From Pseudorhodoplanes sp. (GTDB taxonomy: Bacteria; Pseudomonadota; Alphaproteobacteria; Rhizobiales; Xanthobacteraceae), in contig JAVSMS010000001.1 of assembly GCA_032027085.1 (NCBI GenBank), positions 4,503,730-4,567,729 of the forward strand: 64,000 nucleotides of DNA, given 5' to 3'. Position numbers and translations under genes: made by a program. Under the pieces are notes generated by a model that was not told the DNA's origin, ran no database searches, and was given only the letters and a program-made list of their open reading frames with translations. Below are positions 43,512 to 52,700 of the stretch, piece after piece. The stretch's first letter is position 1; every line of letters begins with the position of its first letter.

Positions 43512-44462
43512 CTATCCCGCCGCCGGCGCCAACAGGACCGTGCGCAGCCCGCCAGTCCGCGTGATCATGTCGAGCACGTGTTCCGGCGACAGGTTCTCGA
43601 AGATGGCCCGGTCGTCGCCATCCGAGCGGAGTCGCAGCAATGGCTCACATCCCCGGTCCATCACCATCTTCGTTCCGCGATAGGAGGACGAACCGGCCAG
43701 GGACACCTTGTAACCATGGGCAAACATCTCGCGAAGCGGACGGCCGATGTCGTGCTCCGCGGAATAGCGCGACAGATGCGTCTCGAAAATGACCATCGGC
43801 GCCATCGCGCCGTCCTTGATGGCGGGCAGCAATCCTTCAAGAACTTCCACTTCGTGCCCTTCCACATCCATGCGGATCAGGTCAGGCCGCCGTCCGCGCA
43901 TGACGGCCGGGACAGTCGTTGTCGCAACGTCAATCGCTGCGCCATTCAGGTGGAGCGATCCCGTGCCGGTGTCGTGAAACGTATTCAGATTGGACATCTC
44001 GGAAATATAGAACTTGCGCTTGGCGGTCTCATTTGAGACCGCCATCTCATGAATTTCGATGTCGTTATACCCGTTCAGCGCCAGATTCCGTTTCAGAAGC
44101 GCAACATTGCTGGGCGACGGTTCGATCGCAATAAGCGTGCCGCCCGGTTGAACCAGCCGCAGCTCCATCAAAGGATAGTAACCGATATTGGCGCCGATAT
44201 CCAAAACCGTCATGCCCGGCCGCAGAACACGCTCGAGCATAATCTTGTGTTCGAGTTCCCGCTCGCCGAACAGAAGTAGAGTCCGGGAGATTCCGCGATC
44301 ATCCAAGTCGAGCAGCATCCTGTAGTCATAGATGCGCCGTTCGACGAAACGCTTTCCCAAAAGGCGCTGAATTCCGCCAAGGCCCGCGCCCAACATTGCG
44401 TTGGCAGTAGCTGCGACCCCTCGTGTTCGGGTGGAGACCATAAAACTTGACAACTTCGACAC
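43512..44462 (-). CDS. FkbM-family methyltransferase
   Basis: A 316-residue protein with an N-terminal region of about 80 residues and a FkbM SAM-dependent methyltransferase domain. 'MTVLDIGANIGYYPLMELRLV' is motif I, 'LIAIEPSPSNVALLKRNLALNG' the acidic loop after strand 2, and 'PDLIRMDVEGHEVEVLEGL' the FkbM-specific DVEG block. The GTG at 44462 lies 7 bases after GAGGG and is preferred over the longer frame, which would overlap the neighbouring FkbM gene by 94 bases. FkbM proteins O-methylate sugars or polyketides; here a sugar of the repeat unit is likely. Confidence 0.88.
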   Translation of the reverse strand: MSKLSSFMVSTRTRGVAATANAMLGAGLGGIQRLLGKRFVERRIYDYRMLLDLDDRGISRTLLLFGERELEHKIMLERVLRPGMTVLDIGANIGYYPLMELRLVQPGGTLIAIEPSPSNVALLKRNLALNGYNDIEIHEMAVSNETAKRKFYISEMSNLNTFHDTGTGSLHLNGAAIDVATTTVPAVMRGRRPDLIRMDVEGHEVEVLEGLLPAIKDGAMAPMVIFETHLSRYSAEHDIGRPLREMFAHGYKVSLAGSSSYRGTKMVMDRGCEPLLRLRSDGDDRAIFENLSPEHVLDMITRTGGLRTVLLAPAAG

Positions 44463-44476
44463 GTTCGCGCCCTCGG

Positions 44477-45322
44477 CTAGAGTTTTCGATTTTTGGTGGT
44501 TTGTATGGGCTGTAGGCGGTATTCCCGCAAGCCAAATTCCGTAACAACTGCACCGTCGATAGTCCTGCATTCGTAGCCAACGCGCGCGATTTCGATGCGA
44601 AGCTCGTCGATGCTGCGCCCGAGTGCCGCAATCTGTCGTGGGTGCACGCTCAGGAACACGATCGGGTTGTACTTCGCGAGCGTCATCCGCGCGCCTTCCA
44701 GTACCCCGATCTCGGCGCCCTCGACGTCCACCTTGATGACCTCGGGAACCAATCCGCTTCCCGCACAGAATGCATCGATTGTCGTTTGTGTAACCGGCCG
44801 GCTGTTGACCTTGCCGCGCAGCAGGCCGGTTGCCACGGTGTTCATCCCGGCGGCGTGATCGAACTCATGAAACACGACCTGCGTTTCCTCCCCCCCGACA
44901 AGCGATGGGGCGATCCGGATGCGGCTTGTCATGCCGTTCAACGCAATATGCCGCCGCAGGTAATCCTGGTTTGCCTTCGCCGGTTCGAATGCAACCACAA
45001 GGCCTTCCGGCGCGATCACGCTGGCCATCGGCAGCGATACCAAACCGATATGGGCTCCAATATCGAAAACGCAGCGACGCCCCCGGCAGGCCTCGATGCA
45101 AGCTTCAAAGCCTTCGTTGTGATGGTGTCCCCAACCGCCGAAATCACTGAACGCAAAATATCCGTCGAGCCGGAATGGCCCGTAGCGCCCGACGCGATGG
45201 CGTACCGAAATCCGTCCGCCAGCTGCCCGTGCAAGCTTGCGCCACTGGTTGCCCAGAACGGTCCAGAACGGTCCGAACCGTCGCAGCGGTCCGTGACGCA
45301 TGTTGCGAAGAGCGTTGAACAA
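44477..45322 (-). CDS. FkbM-family methyltransferase
   Basis: A 281-residue protein with motif I 'CVFDIGAHIGLVSLPMASVI', 'VVAFEPAKANQDYLRRHIALNG', and the FkbM block 'PEVIKVDVEGAEIGVLEGA'. It is clearly distinct in sequence from the FkbM protein encoded next, so the pair probably methylates two different positions or sugars. The start is the TTG at 45322; an ATG at 45301 would remove seven residues. Upstream, 108 bases with no recognisable feature separate it from the cytidylyltransferase gene, possibly the border between two transcription units. Confidence 0.88.
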   Translation of the reverse strand: MFNALRNMRHGPLRRFGPFWTVLGNQWRKLARAAGGRISVRHRVGRYGPFRLDGYFAFSDFGGWGHHHNEGFEACIEACRGRRCVFDIGAHIGLVSLPMASVIAPEGLVVAFEPAKANQDYLRRHIALNGMTSRIRIAPSLVGGEETQVVFHEFDHAAGMNTVATGLLRGKVNSRPVTQTTIDAFCAGSGLVPEVIKVDVEGAEIGVLEGARMTLAKYNPIVFLSVHPRQIAALGRSIDELRIEIARVGYECRTIDGAVVTEFGLREYRLQPIQTTKNRKL

Positions 45323-45430
45323 GAGCCCTAACCCAAACTCTTACCGCTTTCGAGTTCGCTCATCAGCATGCTCTCGCGACCCGTCGCGTCACTCATTAGA
45401 TAGTGCCTCCCGACGTAACCCGGCACACGG

Positions 45431-46138
45431 CTAATGGGTTCTTGACGACAGCAAAAAAGACGCGAGCCGCAGATCGAACTCGGTGTCGATATCCAGCGAG
45501 CGCTCGAAAGGCATAACATAGGGAATGCTGCGGTTGCCGTAGAGGCTCGCATCTCGGATGAGCGTCCGGGTCCGCGTCAGATAAATGGCGCCGTTGTTGC
45601 AGTAGACAGGATCCAGGTCCTGCCTGCGAGAAATGGGAACACTTGGCAGATAAGGCCGCAGGACGCCGTCGACGATCCTGCGGGCGTAGAGGGGGTGAAA
45701 CTTCTCGGAATTCACAACGGAGACAACGGAATCGGACTCCGAGTCGCCGGCCGCCAAGCTGATAGCTTGGCGAATGTCGTCTGACGTGCGCAAGGGCGAT
45801 GTTGGCTGAAGCAGCAGCACCCAATCCGGCCGCCAGCTTTCGTTCTGGTCGAAAAAGGTCAGGGCGTGGGTGACAACATCGATCGAGCGTGCCGCGTCGG
45901 TGGCCAGCGCTTGCGGTCTCATGAACGGCACCTCGGCTCCATTCTGCCGACTGATCTCCGCGATGGCAGGATCATCCGTGCTCACCACGACCCGCTTCAT
46001 CTGCGCTGTAAGTGCGGCCGCTATGGTATGCGCGATTAGCGGGCGTCCGGCGCACGGAAGAATGTTCTTCTGCGGCAATCCCTTCGATCCACCACGCGCG
46101 GGGATCAGCGCGAGGATGTCTTCAACCGCGTCACTCAT
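45431..46138 (-). CDS. legF: CMP-nonulosonic acid cytidylyltransferase (NeuA/LegF-like)
   Basis: A 235-residue acylneuraminate cytidylyltransferase that activates a nonulosonic acid as its CMP derivative. 'ALIPARGGSKGLPQKNI' (residues 10-26) binds CTP; 'VLLLQPTSPLRTSDDI' and 'NNGAIYLTRTRTL' are family motifs. It overlaps the PtmE-like gene by eight bases. With LegI, LegG, LegC and LegB homologues in the same locus, the substrate is probably legionaminate or a relative. NeuA proteins for different nonulosonates look alike, so specificity is inferred from context. Confidence 0.85.
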   Translation of the reverse strand: MSDAVEDILALIPARGGSKGLPQKNILPCAGRPLIAHTIAAALTAQMKRVVVSTDDPAIAEISRQNGAEVPFMRPQALATDAARSIDVVTHALTFFDQNESWRPDWVLLLQPTSPLRTSDDIRQAISLAAGDSESDSVVSVVNSEKFHPLYARRIVDGVLRPYLPSVPISRRQDLDPVYCNNGAIYLTRTRTLIRDASLYGNRSIPYVMPFERSLDIDTEFDLRLASFLLSSRTH

Positions 46139-47180
46139 CGGGAAACATGCTGCGGATGTCTCGCTGGGCGCGAGCCAGATCGTCCATCTGGCCGATATCC
46201 AGCCAATAGTCCTGTACCAGATACGGCAGTGCGGTCATCGACCTGCTGGCGAGATCGTTGAACAGCGTCGGCATGTCGTATCGCTGGTTGCGCGGAACGA
46301 GTTCGAGCACGCTCGGCGAAAACACATACAGGCCGCCGCTAATCAGATGCCGTTGCACCGGCTTCTCGGCAATCGATGCAATCCGATGGTTGGCGACATT
46401 GATGACGCCATAGGGCACCTGCTGCTCATATTCGCGCACGCCCATGGTTGCCGCGGCGCCATGGTCGAGATGGAAATCCAGCATGTCGGGAAGGTGCAGC
46501 TTGGTGAGGATATCGCCGTTCATCACGATGAAGGGCGCGTCGGGGATGGCGGGCAGCAGCGACAGCGGTCCGGCCGTGCCCAGCGGGCTGTCCTCGTGAA
46601 CGTAGCGGATTTCGACACCGAATCTGGATCCATCGCCGAAATGGTCGGTGATCATCGAGGCCATGTAATTCACGGCGATCATGAATTTACGCAGGCCGGA
46701 GGCCTTGAGATTGCCCAGGATGACTTCCAGCAGCGGCCTTTCGCCGAGCTTCAGCATCGGCTTGGGGCACGCCTCGGTGAGCGGGCGCAGCCGCACGCCC
46801 TGCCCGCCCGCCATGATCACGACCCAGTTGTCGCGCACCGGCGGCTGGATGAACTCCTCCAGCGTGCGCAGCTCTGTCACCTTGCCCGCCGCATCGACGA
46901 CCGGGATATGCCGCAGCACCTTCTCGCGCATCACACGTAGCGTGCTCTCGCGGTCGGCATCGGCATGGACCACGACGGGATTGGCGTTCATCAGCTCGGT
47001 GATCGGGGTTTGCAGGGTCACGCCGCGCAGGAATGCCCGACGCAGGTCGCCGTCGCTCACCGTCCCCACCAGCCGTCCGCTTTCGTCGGTGACCATGGCG
47101 ATCTTGCCGCCCAGCGCGTCAATCATGCGCAAGGCAGCCTCGACATTGTCGGATTGACGGAGAAAACGGTCGACCTTCAT
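46131..47180 (-). CDS. ptmE: CBS-domain nucleotidyltransferase, PtmE-like
   Basis: A 349-residue protein with two N-terminal CBS domains (about 1-115; 'MVTDESGRLVGTVSDGDLRRAFL') and a C-terminal sugar nucleotidyltransferase domain ('IMAGGQGVRLRPLTEACPKPM', 'IVMNGDILTKL'). This fusion is characteristic of Campylobacter PtmE, which makes GDP-glucosamine for the GDP-linked legionaminic acid route. The ATG at 47180 overlaps the preceding stop; the longer open frame upstream is not family-like. CBS domains usually sense nucleotides, so feedback control is plausible. A generic sugar-phosphate nucleotidyltransferase for another amino sugar is the alternative. Confidence 0.85.
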   Translation of the reverse strand: MKVDRFLRQSDNVEAALRMIDALGGKIAMVTDESGRLVGTVSDGDLRRAFLRGVTLQTPITELMNANPVVVHADADRESTLRVMREKVLRHIPVVDAAGKVTELRTLEEFIQPPVRDNWVVIMAGGQGVRLRPLTEACPKPMLKLGERPLLEVILGNLKASGLRKFMIAVNYMASMITDHFGDGSRFGVEIRYVHEDSPLGTAGPLSLLPAIPDAPFIVMNGDILTKLHLPDMLDFHLDHGAAATMGVREYEQQVPYGVINVANHRIASIAEKPVQRHLISGGLYVFSPSVLELVPRNQRYDMPTLFNDLASRSMTALPYLVQDYWLDIGQMDDLARAQRDIRSMFPDE

Positions 47181-48154
47181 GGTGCCCGCGCCTTGTAATC
47201 CCGGCCTGCGACTATGGCCCGGTATTCGTTCTCGGCGAGATCGCGCAAGCCGTGGATGTCGAGCAGCAACCTGTCGTCGCCGCCCAGAAAGGCCTTGAGC
47301 TGGCCGAGAAAGCCCGGCTTGAGGCCCTTTTCGGATTCGTCGGGCAGCGGTACATCCTCGATCTCGAAGGAGCCCGCCTGCTGCACCTTGAGCTGCTCCA
47401 GCGGGCGCAGGACAAGACGGCGTTTCGGCGTGTTGATCTCGACACCCCAGCGGCCGGCGGAAGTCCAGTCGGCGCCGTAGTGAAACACCGCCCCGCCCGC
47501 CGTCTGTCCCGACCCGGCAAACCGCGCGGCGGGATGCCAAGGCAATGCGCCATTCGCCAGACTCGTCATGACGGCAGGCCGGCCGCACAGGAAGAAGGCG
47601 AGATCGACGACGTGGCTGGAATTGGCGAGGAACCAGTTTGCCTTCACGCGGGATGAATGCGCGGTCTTCTCGACAACGCTGCTGAGCTCGGTGAATTCGA
47701 AGCTGAATGACGACACCCCGCCGTCTTCCTCGATCAGTTCCCGCGCACGCGCGGTCGAGGCCAGGAAGCGCCTGTTATAGGCGACAAAGACATCCGCCGA
47801 TGACGCTCTTGCAGCATCCGACAGCGAGGCTATCGCGGCGGAATCGACGCCGCCCGGCTTCTCGATCAGGATCCGGCGAACTCCGAAGTTCAGCAACGCG
47901 ACGGTGACGTCGGGCGTGGATTCGATATCGCAGGCGACGATCGCCGCGCCGCATGGTTCGGGATTTCGCGAAAGCCAGGAGGCCAGCCCACCCTCGGCGA
48001 CAGTCAATCCTGTATCCTTCCGCATTTCCTCGGCATTGCGGGTGCTGCGGCCGATGACGGCCGGTTGGCAGCCGAGTGCGCGGGCGGCGTATGCATGCGC
48101 GCGCGCGATCGGCCCGGCGCCGATCAGCCAGACGTTGCTCAGGTGATCGGACAT
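47177..48154 (-). CDS. Gfo/Idh/MocA-family oxidoreductase (PtmF-like position)
   Basis: A 325-residue NAD(P)-dependent protein: 'NVWLIGAGPIARAHAYAARALG' (residues 5-26) is the Rossmann motif, 'RRILIEKPGGVDS' near residue 87 the EKP motif, and 'NSSHVVDLAFFLCG' the region with the conserved His. The ATG at 48154 is chosen because the longer frame (to 48478) lies inside the next gene and is not conserved in character. In Campylobacter, an oxidoreductase (PtmF) accompanies PtmE in making GDP-glucosamine; this gene, coupled to ptmE by ATGA, may do the same. Substrate unproven. Confidence 0.78.
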   Translation of the reverse strand: MSDHLSNVWLIGAGPIARAHAYAARALGCQPAVIGRSTRNAEEMRKDTGLTVAEGGLASWLSRNPEPCGAAIVACDIESTPDVTVALLNFGVRRILIEKPGGVDSAAIASLSDAARASSADVFVAYNRRFLASTARARELIEEDGGVSSFSFEFTELSSVVEKTAHSSRVKANWFLANSSHVVDLAFFLCGRPAVMTSLANGALPWHPAARFAGSGQTAGGAVFHYGADWTSAGRWGVEINTPKRRLVLRPLEQLKVQQAGSFEIEDVPLPDESEKGLKPGFLGQLKAFLGGDDRLLLDIHGLRDLAENEYRAIVAGRDYKARAP

Positions 48155-49131
48155 GACAGCGCGTGCGGGTCCGCATGCTTGCGATAATGCGCCAGCAGCG
48201 GCTCCAGAATGGCAAGGTGCAGCCTTGCGGATTCGTTGTAGGGCGTAAGACCGCAGGACCCGCGTGCCGTGAGGTCCTCCACGACGGCATGGGTGAGCTG
48301 GCTCTGGAACGGCGTCTCGAACGGCAGGCTTTCCCAGGTCCAGCCGGTGTCCCGCCGGCTCAGCCGAATGATCTTGCGGGATTCGTCGACATGCGCGCGC
48401 AGCGACGGCGCCTCGATGGTGATTCCGACCGGCAGCGTCCCGTCCCGAAAGGCCGTGTAGCGGAAGACGTCGCCGCACTTGCTCTTGCCGAGCAGACTGC
48501 CGGAAAAATCGACGCCGCCGCTTCTGTGCGGGAGCGGCTCCGGGTCGACGAGCGCGTATGACATGTCAAAATCCAGCGTGCCCGACAGATAGGCCAGCAG
48601 GTCGAGCAGATGGATCGCCGTGGTTCCGATTCCGAAACGCGCATGCGTCGTGCAGGACAGCGCCACCGGCCCGCCTTCCTCTACCAGCGTCCGGCGCAAG
48701 CCGACGTAACCGGGCCACAGGCGGCGCGGACAATTAACGTAGGCATGTACGCCCGCGCGCCGGATCGCGGCGCCCGCCCAGGCAAAATCCTCGTTCGACT
48801 GAAACAGGAATTTCTCCAGGATCAGAAAGCGGACATTTCTTCCGTTCAGCAATTCCTCGATCACCTGCCGACGAGCGGCAGCGACCGTCGCGACAATTGC
48901 AACGTCGAGTGCCGGCGGAAGCGATCCTGCGGTGGCGGCTTCGGCGATCTGGAGGTCGAAATCTGTGCCGCCCGACTGAAACATCAGGTTTTTGGCCGCC
49001 GCTCTTGCCGCGGAAGACGTGTCCGTCAGGTACAAGATCGCGGGACGCTTCAGCGCCGCGAGCGCCTGCGCGTGCCGCGAGCCGATGATGCCACAGCCGA
49101 TGACGGCGATGCTGAGCTGGCCGGTCGTCAC
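48139..49131 (-). CDS. Gfo/Idh/MocA-family oxidoreductase
   Basis: A 330-residue protein starting at a GTG that overlaps the preceding stop (GTGA). 'AVIGCGIIGSRHAQALAAL' is the Rossmann motif. The EKP motif is changed: 'FLILEKFLFQSNED' has Phe in place of Pro. 'GIGTTAIHLLDLLAYLSG' has the conserved Asp and His region. It overlaps the next oxidoreductase by 16 bases, an unusually long coupling. Two different Gfo/Idh genes in tandem beside ptmE suggest successive redox or epimerisation steps on one sugar. It could also be a non-catalytic partner given the EKP change. Confidence 0.72.
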   Translation of the reverse strand: MTTGQLSIAVIGCGIIGSRHAQALAALKRPAILYLTDTSSAARAAAKNLMFQSGGTDFDLQIAEAATAGSLPPALDVAIVATVAAARRQVIEELLNGRNVRFLILEKFLFQSNEDFAWAGAAIRRAGVHAYVNCPRRLWPGYVGLRRTLVEEGGPVALSCTTHARFGIGTTAIHLLDLLAYLSGTLDFDMSYALVDPEPLPHRSGGVDFSGSLLGKSKCGDVFRYTAFRDGTLPVGITIEAPSLRAHVDESRKIIRLSRRDTGWTWESLPFETPFQSQLTHAVVEDLTARGSCGLTPYNESARLHLAILEPLLAHYRKHADPHALSCPIT

Positions 49132-50720
49132 AGGGAAATGATCGCGTCGGCGAATGCGGGATCGCGCAATTTTGTGGACCGGTGGATCGCCTCGCGCAAT
49201 GCATCGGAATTGACCTGCGCTCGGTTCTGCGCGTCGAAGGTTCCGGGAACGATCGCGCAGCGACGCTCCAGCATGGCGCGAAGCTCAGGACCATAACGCG
49301 TGATACCAAAATCGATCAGCACCATCGACCGATCACTTCTGAGCGCGGAGCCAAAGCAGGTCTGCGGGGCAAAATCGAACAGCACCACGTCATAGTCGCC
49401 CATGACATCTTCAAAGCGGCCGTAGCAAGTTTGAACGCCGAAATCGCGGGCAAAGACCGGCAATGGCGCGACGGCGCTTTCCGGATGAGGCTTTTGCGTG
49501 ACTGTCAGTCCCATTCCCTTCAGCATCGTGTAGAGACGCGCCTGCCAGTCGACCGCCATGATCGGTGGGAAATGCGGCATCGCGCCAAACCGACCGTTTG
49601 AGAGAAATGACGGCACATAAAGAAGCGACCGAGGCTCTTTTATGATGCCCACACAGGGGCCGTCGCCGTCGCTAACGCGTTGCCGCATCGGCATGATCCG
49701 CGGCAGGGACGGCCCAATCTGTAACTTTCGTCCATTTCTTTCATAAAGCGCTGCGTGAGCGTGAGTGTATGTAACGAAATAATCATTGGCTTGCAGTTCG
49801 GTGAACGGCATTAGCGTGTCTTCGCTGTAATTTGCACCATAGGCATGATCGTGCCCCGTGACCTCGCCGCCACTGGCCCTTACCGCGTCGGCGAGGAGGC
49901 GCGACCACACCACGCCGCTCGAGCCCTTCCACAGTCGATTAGGAATCCGATCGGGTCTGCGCTCGATGCGCCGCAAATAGAAGCGTGCCCACGCCGTCGT
50001 TTCGTCAAGCAGATTTGGTAATGCATCCTGCGGGACCCTGGCGCGGCCAGCGCCGGCTTGCGCGAAAGCCCCCTCCAATGCGCCGACGAGACTGTCTCGC
50101 AGAGCCGGAGATATGGGCCGGAGCGGATCGCGTGCCAGTTCGCCCTGCGTGGCGGGATAGAACCATTCATAGAGCGGCGTAAAGACGGGGCGAAGGCCGG
50201 CCAGCTCGGCATGTTTGCGCGTCAGCGGGCACGGTGTGACGGTGACAATGTCGGCCGATCGGACCAACTCGATAGGTCGCCGACGGAAGAATTCAGGGCG
50301 CGTGAGATCCGCGAACGGTCGCGCCAACCGGCGCCACGTTGCCGGCCGCAAAACTCCCTGCCGCAAAAGACGAAGCGCTCTCGCTTCCGGATAGGGTTCA
50401 CCATGAAAAGCCGAGCGCCACAGCGCGGCATCGGCCGGCAGGCGCGGTGCCACCCCGTCCGCATCGCAACGTGTGGCGAGCAACCGAGCGCTAAAGAGGC
50501 TGACCACCTCAATAAACAATGGCCCGCTTACCGCGTAAGCGTAGCGCGCGTCCTCGTCGCCCCGCCGCAGTGGGTCCGCGAGCGCCGACCTCAGCGCGGC
50601 GATGATTGCCGCGGACGCCGCCATCACCTCCTGCTGCCGGACAGGCCAGTAATAGTCATCCACACCAGTCGCCTTAACCCGCAAGCGGCTGGCGTCGAAG
50701 GTCAAATCGAAAGGTTTCAC
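49128..50720 (-). CDS. Unassigned 530-residue protein, possible GT-B sugar transferase
   Basis: No family was recognised. It has no signal peptide or membrane helix. The C-terminal half has features of GT-B transferases of the capsule/CDP-glycerol type: 'EVTGHDHAYGANYSEDTL' (residues about 285-302), 'GIIKEPRS', 'VTQKPHPES' (about 420), the HP motif seen in polysialyltransferase- and KpsC/S-like enzymes, and 'MGDYDVVLFDFAPQTCFGSALRS' (about 452-474), which resembles the loop that binds the nucleotide. The N-terminal half is Arg-rich and unplaced. It lies between the CMP-sugar genes and the LegI synthase, so it is a candidate nonulosonate transferase. The start is the GTG at 50720. Confidence 0.6.
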   Translation of the reverse strand: MKPFDLTFDASRLRVKATGVDDYYWPVRQQEVMAASAAIIAALRSALADPLRRGDEDARYAYAVSGPLFIEVVSLFSARLLATRCDADGVAPRLPADAALWRSAFHGEPYPEARALRLLRQGVLRPATWRRLARPFADLTRPEFFRRRPIELVRSADIVTVTPCPLTRKHAELAGLRPVFTPLYEWFYPATQGELARDPLRPISPALRDSLVGALEGAFAQAGAGRARVPQDALPNLLDETTAWARFYLRRIERRPDRIPNRLWKGSSGVVWSRLLADAVRASGGEVTGHDHAYGANYSEDTLMPFTELQANDYFVTYTHAHAALYERNGRKLQIGPSLPRIMPMRQRVSDGDGPCVGIIKEPRSLLYVPSFLSNGRFGAMPHFPPIMAVDWQARLYTMLKGMGLTVTQKPHPESAVAPLPVFARDFGVQTCYGRFEDVMGDYDVVLFDFAPQTCFGSALRSDRSMVLIDFGITRYGPELRAMLERRCAIVPGTFDAQNRAQVNSDALREAIHRSTKLRDPAFADAIISL

Positions 50721-50753
50721 AAAGCTATCTTACGCGATTTCGCCAACAGATGA

Positions 50754-51827
50754 CTATTGACCGGGCTGACCGTTCTTCCATTCAACATCAGCAAATTCGA
50801 TCGCCTCATCAGGTTGCAACGACCTGCGCGCCCGACTTCCCAACACCCTATCGAAAAGATCTGGCGGCAAGCCTTGTGCGGGCCGCTTGATTGCAACGTT
50901 GTCTGACGTAAACACTTCCCCTTCTGACACGTGCCGTCTCGCGGTCAGCGCTCGGCGGATCACCTGTCTATTCTCGATCTCACAAGGCATTGGAACCTTG
51001 TTTCCGTCGCCTCTCGCCGATTCGGCGATGCGTATTTCCGCAACCATGTCCGCAAACTGGCGGGGTTCAAGCGAAGCCGCGTGATCGGGTCCAGGCAAAT
51101 TCACATCAAGCGTCAGATGCTTTTCTATGATGCAGGCGCCAAGCGCGGCAGCATAGGGCGCCACTCCGATCCCTGCTGTATGATCTGAATATCCGACAGG
51201 GCACCTCAAGGCGTCACGCATCGTGCCTATTGCCAAGAGATTGGTCTGATCAACGGGCGCGGGATATTCCGAACAACAGTGCAAGAACGCCACCTTCCCG
51301 GCGGCGCCGCTACCTTCCAATACCGACTTCGCAACGAGAGTTTCGGCCAGCGTACTTGCGCCGGTAGAGACTATCATCGGCAACCCAGTCCCGGCCATCT
51401 GACGCAAAAACGGGAAATTGGTAATGTCAGTAGATGAGACCTTGAATGCCGGCACCTTGAGCCGAAGCAGCATTTCCACGCTGCCCGCATCGAAAGGTGT
51501 GCACAGAAACATGATCCCGAGGCGACGCGACTCCTCCGCGACAGCCTCGAATTCCCGCTCGGAGAGGCGCAAGCCGTTCAACATTTCGATCTGGTTACCA
51601 GCGCCGGTTGTTTGTTGCTGATAGCGCGCTTTGGAAGCTGTCCCTCGAACGACCTCGCCCGGATCAAACGACTGGAATTTGACGGCATCCGCCCTTGCAT
51701 CGTGCGCGGCCCGCACCAGGGCTATCGCATTGTCGACGCTTCCGTTGTGATTGACGCCAGCCTCTGCAACCACAAAAACAGGAGCATCGTGTCCTATTTG
51801 CCTACCGCGAATCCTGATATTATACAC
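50754..51827 (-). CDS. legI: Nonulosonic acid synthase (NeuB/LegI-like)
   Basis: A 357-residue enzyme condensing phosphoenolpyruvate with a six-carbon amino sugar to give a nine-carbon sialic-acid-like sugar. The TIM barrel (about 1-280) has 'FVVAEAGVNHNGSVDNA', 'DAVKFQSFDPGEVV', 'FKVSSTDITNFPFL', 'HCCSEYPAPVDQTNL' and 'YSDHTAGIGVAPYAAALGA'. The C-terminal SAF/antifreeze-like domain starts near 295 ('RHVSEGEVFTSDNVAIKRPAQG'). Start is the GTG at 51827. The presence of LegB, LegC and LegG homologues argues for legionaminic acid. NeuB, PseI and LegI cannot be separated on motifs alone. Confidence 0.9.
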   Translation of the reverse strand: MYNIRIRGRQIGHDAPVFVVAEAGVNHNGSVDNAIALVRAAHDARADAVKFQSFDPGEVVRGTASKARYQQQTTGAGNQIEMLNGLRLSEREFEAVAEESRRLGIMFLCTPFDAGSVEMLLRLKVPAFKVSSTDITNFPFLRQMAGTGLPMIVSTGASTLAETLVAKSVLEGSGAAGKVAFLHCCSEYPAPVDQTNLLAIGTMRDALRCPVGYSDHTAGIGVAPYAAALGACIIEKHLTLDVNLPGPDHAASLEPRQFADMVAEIRIAESARGDGNKVPMPCEIENRQVIRRALTARRHVSEGEVFTSDNVAIKRPAQGLPPDLFDRVLGSRARRSLQPDEAIEFADVEWKNGQPGQ

Positions 51828-51829
51828 AA

Positions 51830-52669
51830 TTAACTTCTCATCTTCTGCAAGATATGAAGCTGAAGCGGCGAATAGTTTCCGACCGAGTCAGGCAAAGCCG
51901 CGCTGAAGAACTGAACGAAATGGGAGTTCCTTACGAGCTTTGCACCGGCATTCCCGACGGCTACCGCGTCGTGCAGGACTCTCGACACATAATAATGTGT
52001 CGAGAGAAAGTTCCTTCTGGTCTCGATCCCCACCAGTGGCGATTCCGAAAGAGCCTGATGCTCAAAAAACGAGTCCGACAGATACAGGTTATGCTCTGCA
52101 GGCGCGATGGGCGACAGGCCAAATTCGGCGCGCGCCATGTTCAGTTCATTCAGGCCCGACGCAAATGCTTCAATAAATAGGCAATGCGCTCCAGGCCGCA
52201 ACAGATCGACGATATTCTGAAGCGCCTTGATCTGATCATCCGGGTTGAGCAAGTTGATTAGAACGCGCTGGCAAATCAGAACATCGATGGATTCTGGGTC
52301 GACCGAGATGGACCCTAGATCCCGCAGATCCCCAGCCGAGACTGAAATGGCGGCGTGAGCCGCGGTTTGCTGCACCGCAAGCTCGCGCAGCGCGTCATTA
52401 TACTCGATGCCTAAAAATCTGGGGCCGCTGATCGCCTCGGCCAAGGAACGCAGCGTATAGCCATTTCCGCAGCCCACATCGGCAATCACCCGGGTCTGCT
52501 TGTTTCCATCCCCGATCTCGTCAAGCGCCGCCCGAACGAAGGCATGAATGGCTTTTGTCTCCTTATCTCGGACAATTCGGTCGGCCATTGTGCTGTCGGA
52601 AGATGTTCCGCAGCTTGCGGCCACCTTGTCGTAATGACTGCGGATATCAGCATCGTAGGTTGAGGACAT
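51830..52669 (-). CDS. Class I SAM-dependent methyltransferase
   Basis: A 279-residue protein with motif I 'VIADVGCGNGYTLRSLAEA' (residues about 60-78), the following acidic loop 'FLGIEYNDALRELA', and 'ESIDVLICQRVLINLL' (motif II region). The C-terminal part ('HNLYLSDSFFEHQAL', 'STHYYVSRVLHD') recalls small-molecule methyltransferases acting on sugars. The ATG at 52669 follows AAGAAG; the next ATG upstream is at 52684. It sits between legG and legI with a 2-base gap to the latter. Codon use looks less GC-biased than its neighbours. It may methylate the nonulosonate or its nucleotide. Confidence 0.8.
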   Translation of the reverse strand: MSSTYDADIRSHYDKVAASCGTSSDSTMADRIVRDKETKAIHAFVRAALDEIGDGNKQTRVIADVGCGNGYTLRSLAEAISGPRFLGIEYNDALRELAVQQTAAHAAISVSAGDLRDLGSISVDPESIDVLICQRVLINLLNPDDQIKALQNIVDLLRPGAHCLFIEAFASGLNELNMARAEFGLSPIAPAEHNLYLSDSFFEHQALSESPLVGIETRRNFLSTHYYVSRVLHDAVAVGNAGAKLVRNSHFVQFFSAALPDSVGNYSPLQLHILQKMRS

Positions 52670-52700
52670 GGATACTTCTTTCATTCGTGTGCACCCGGAG

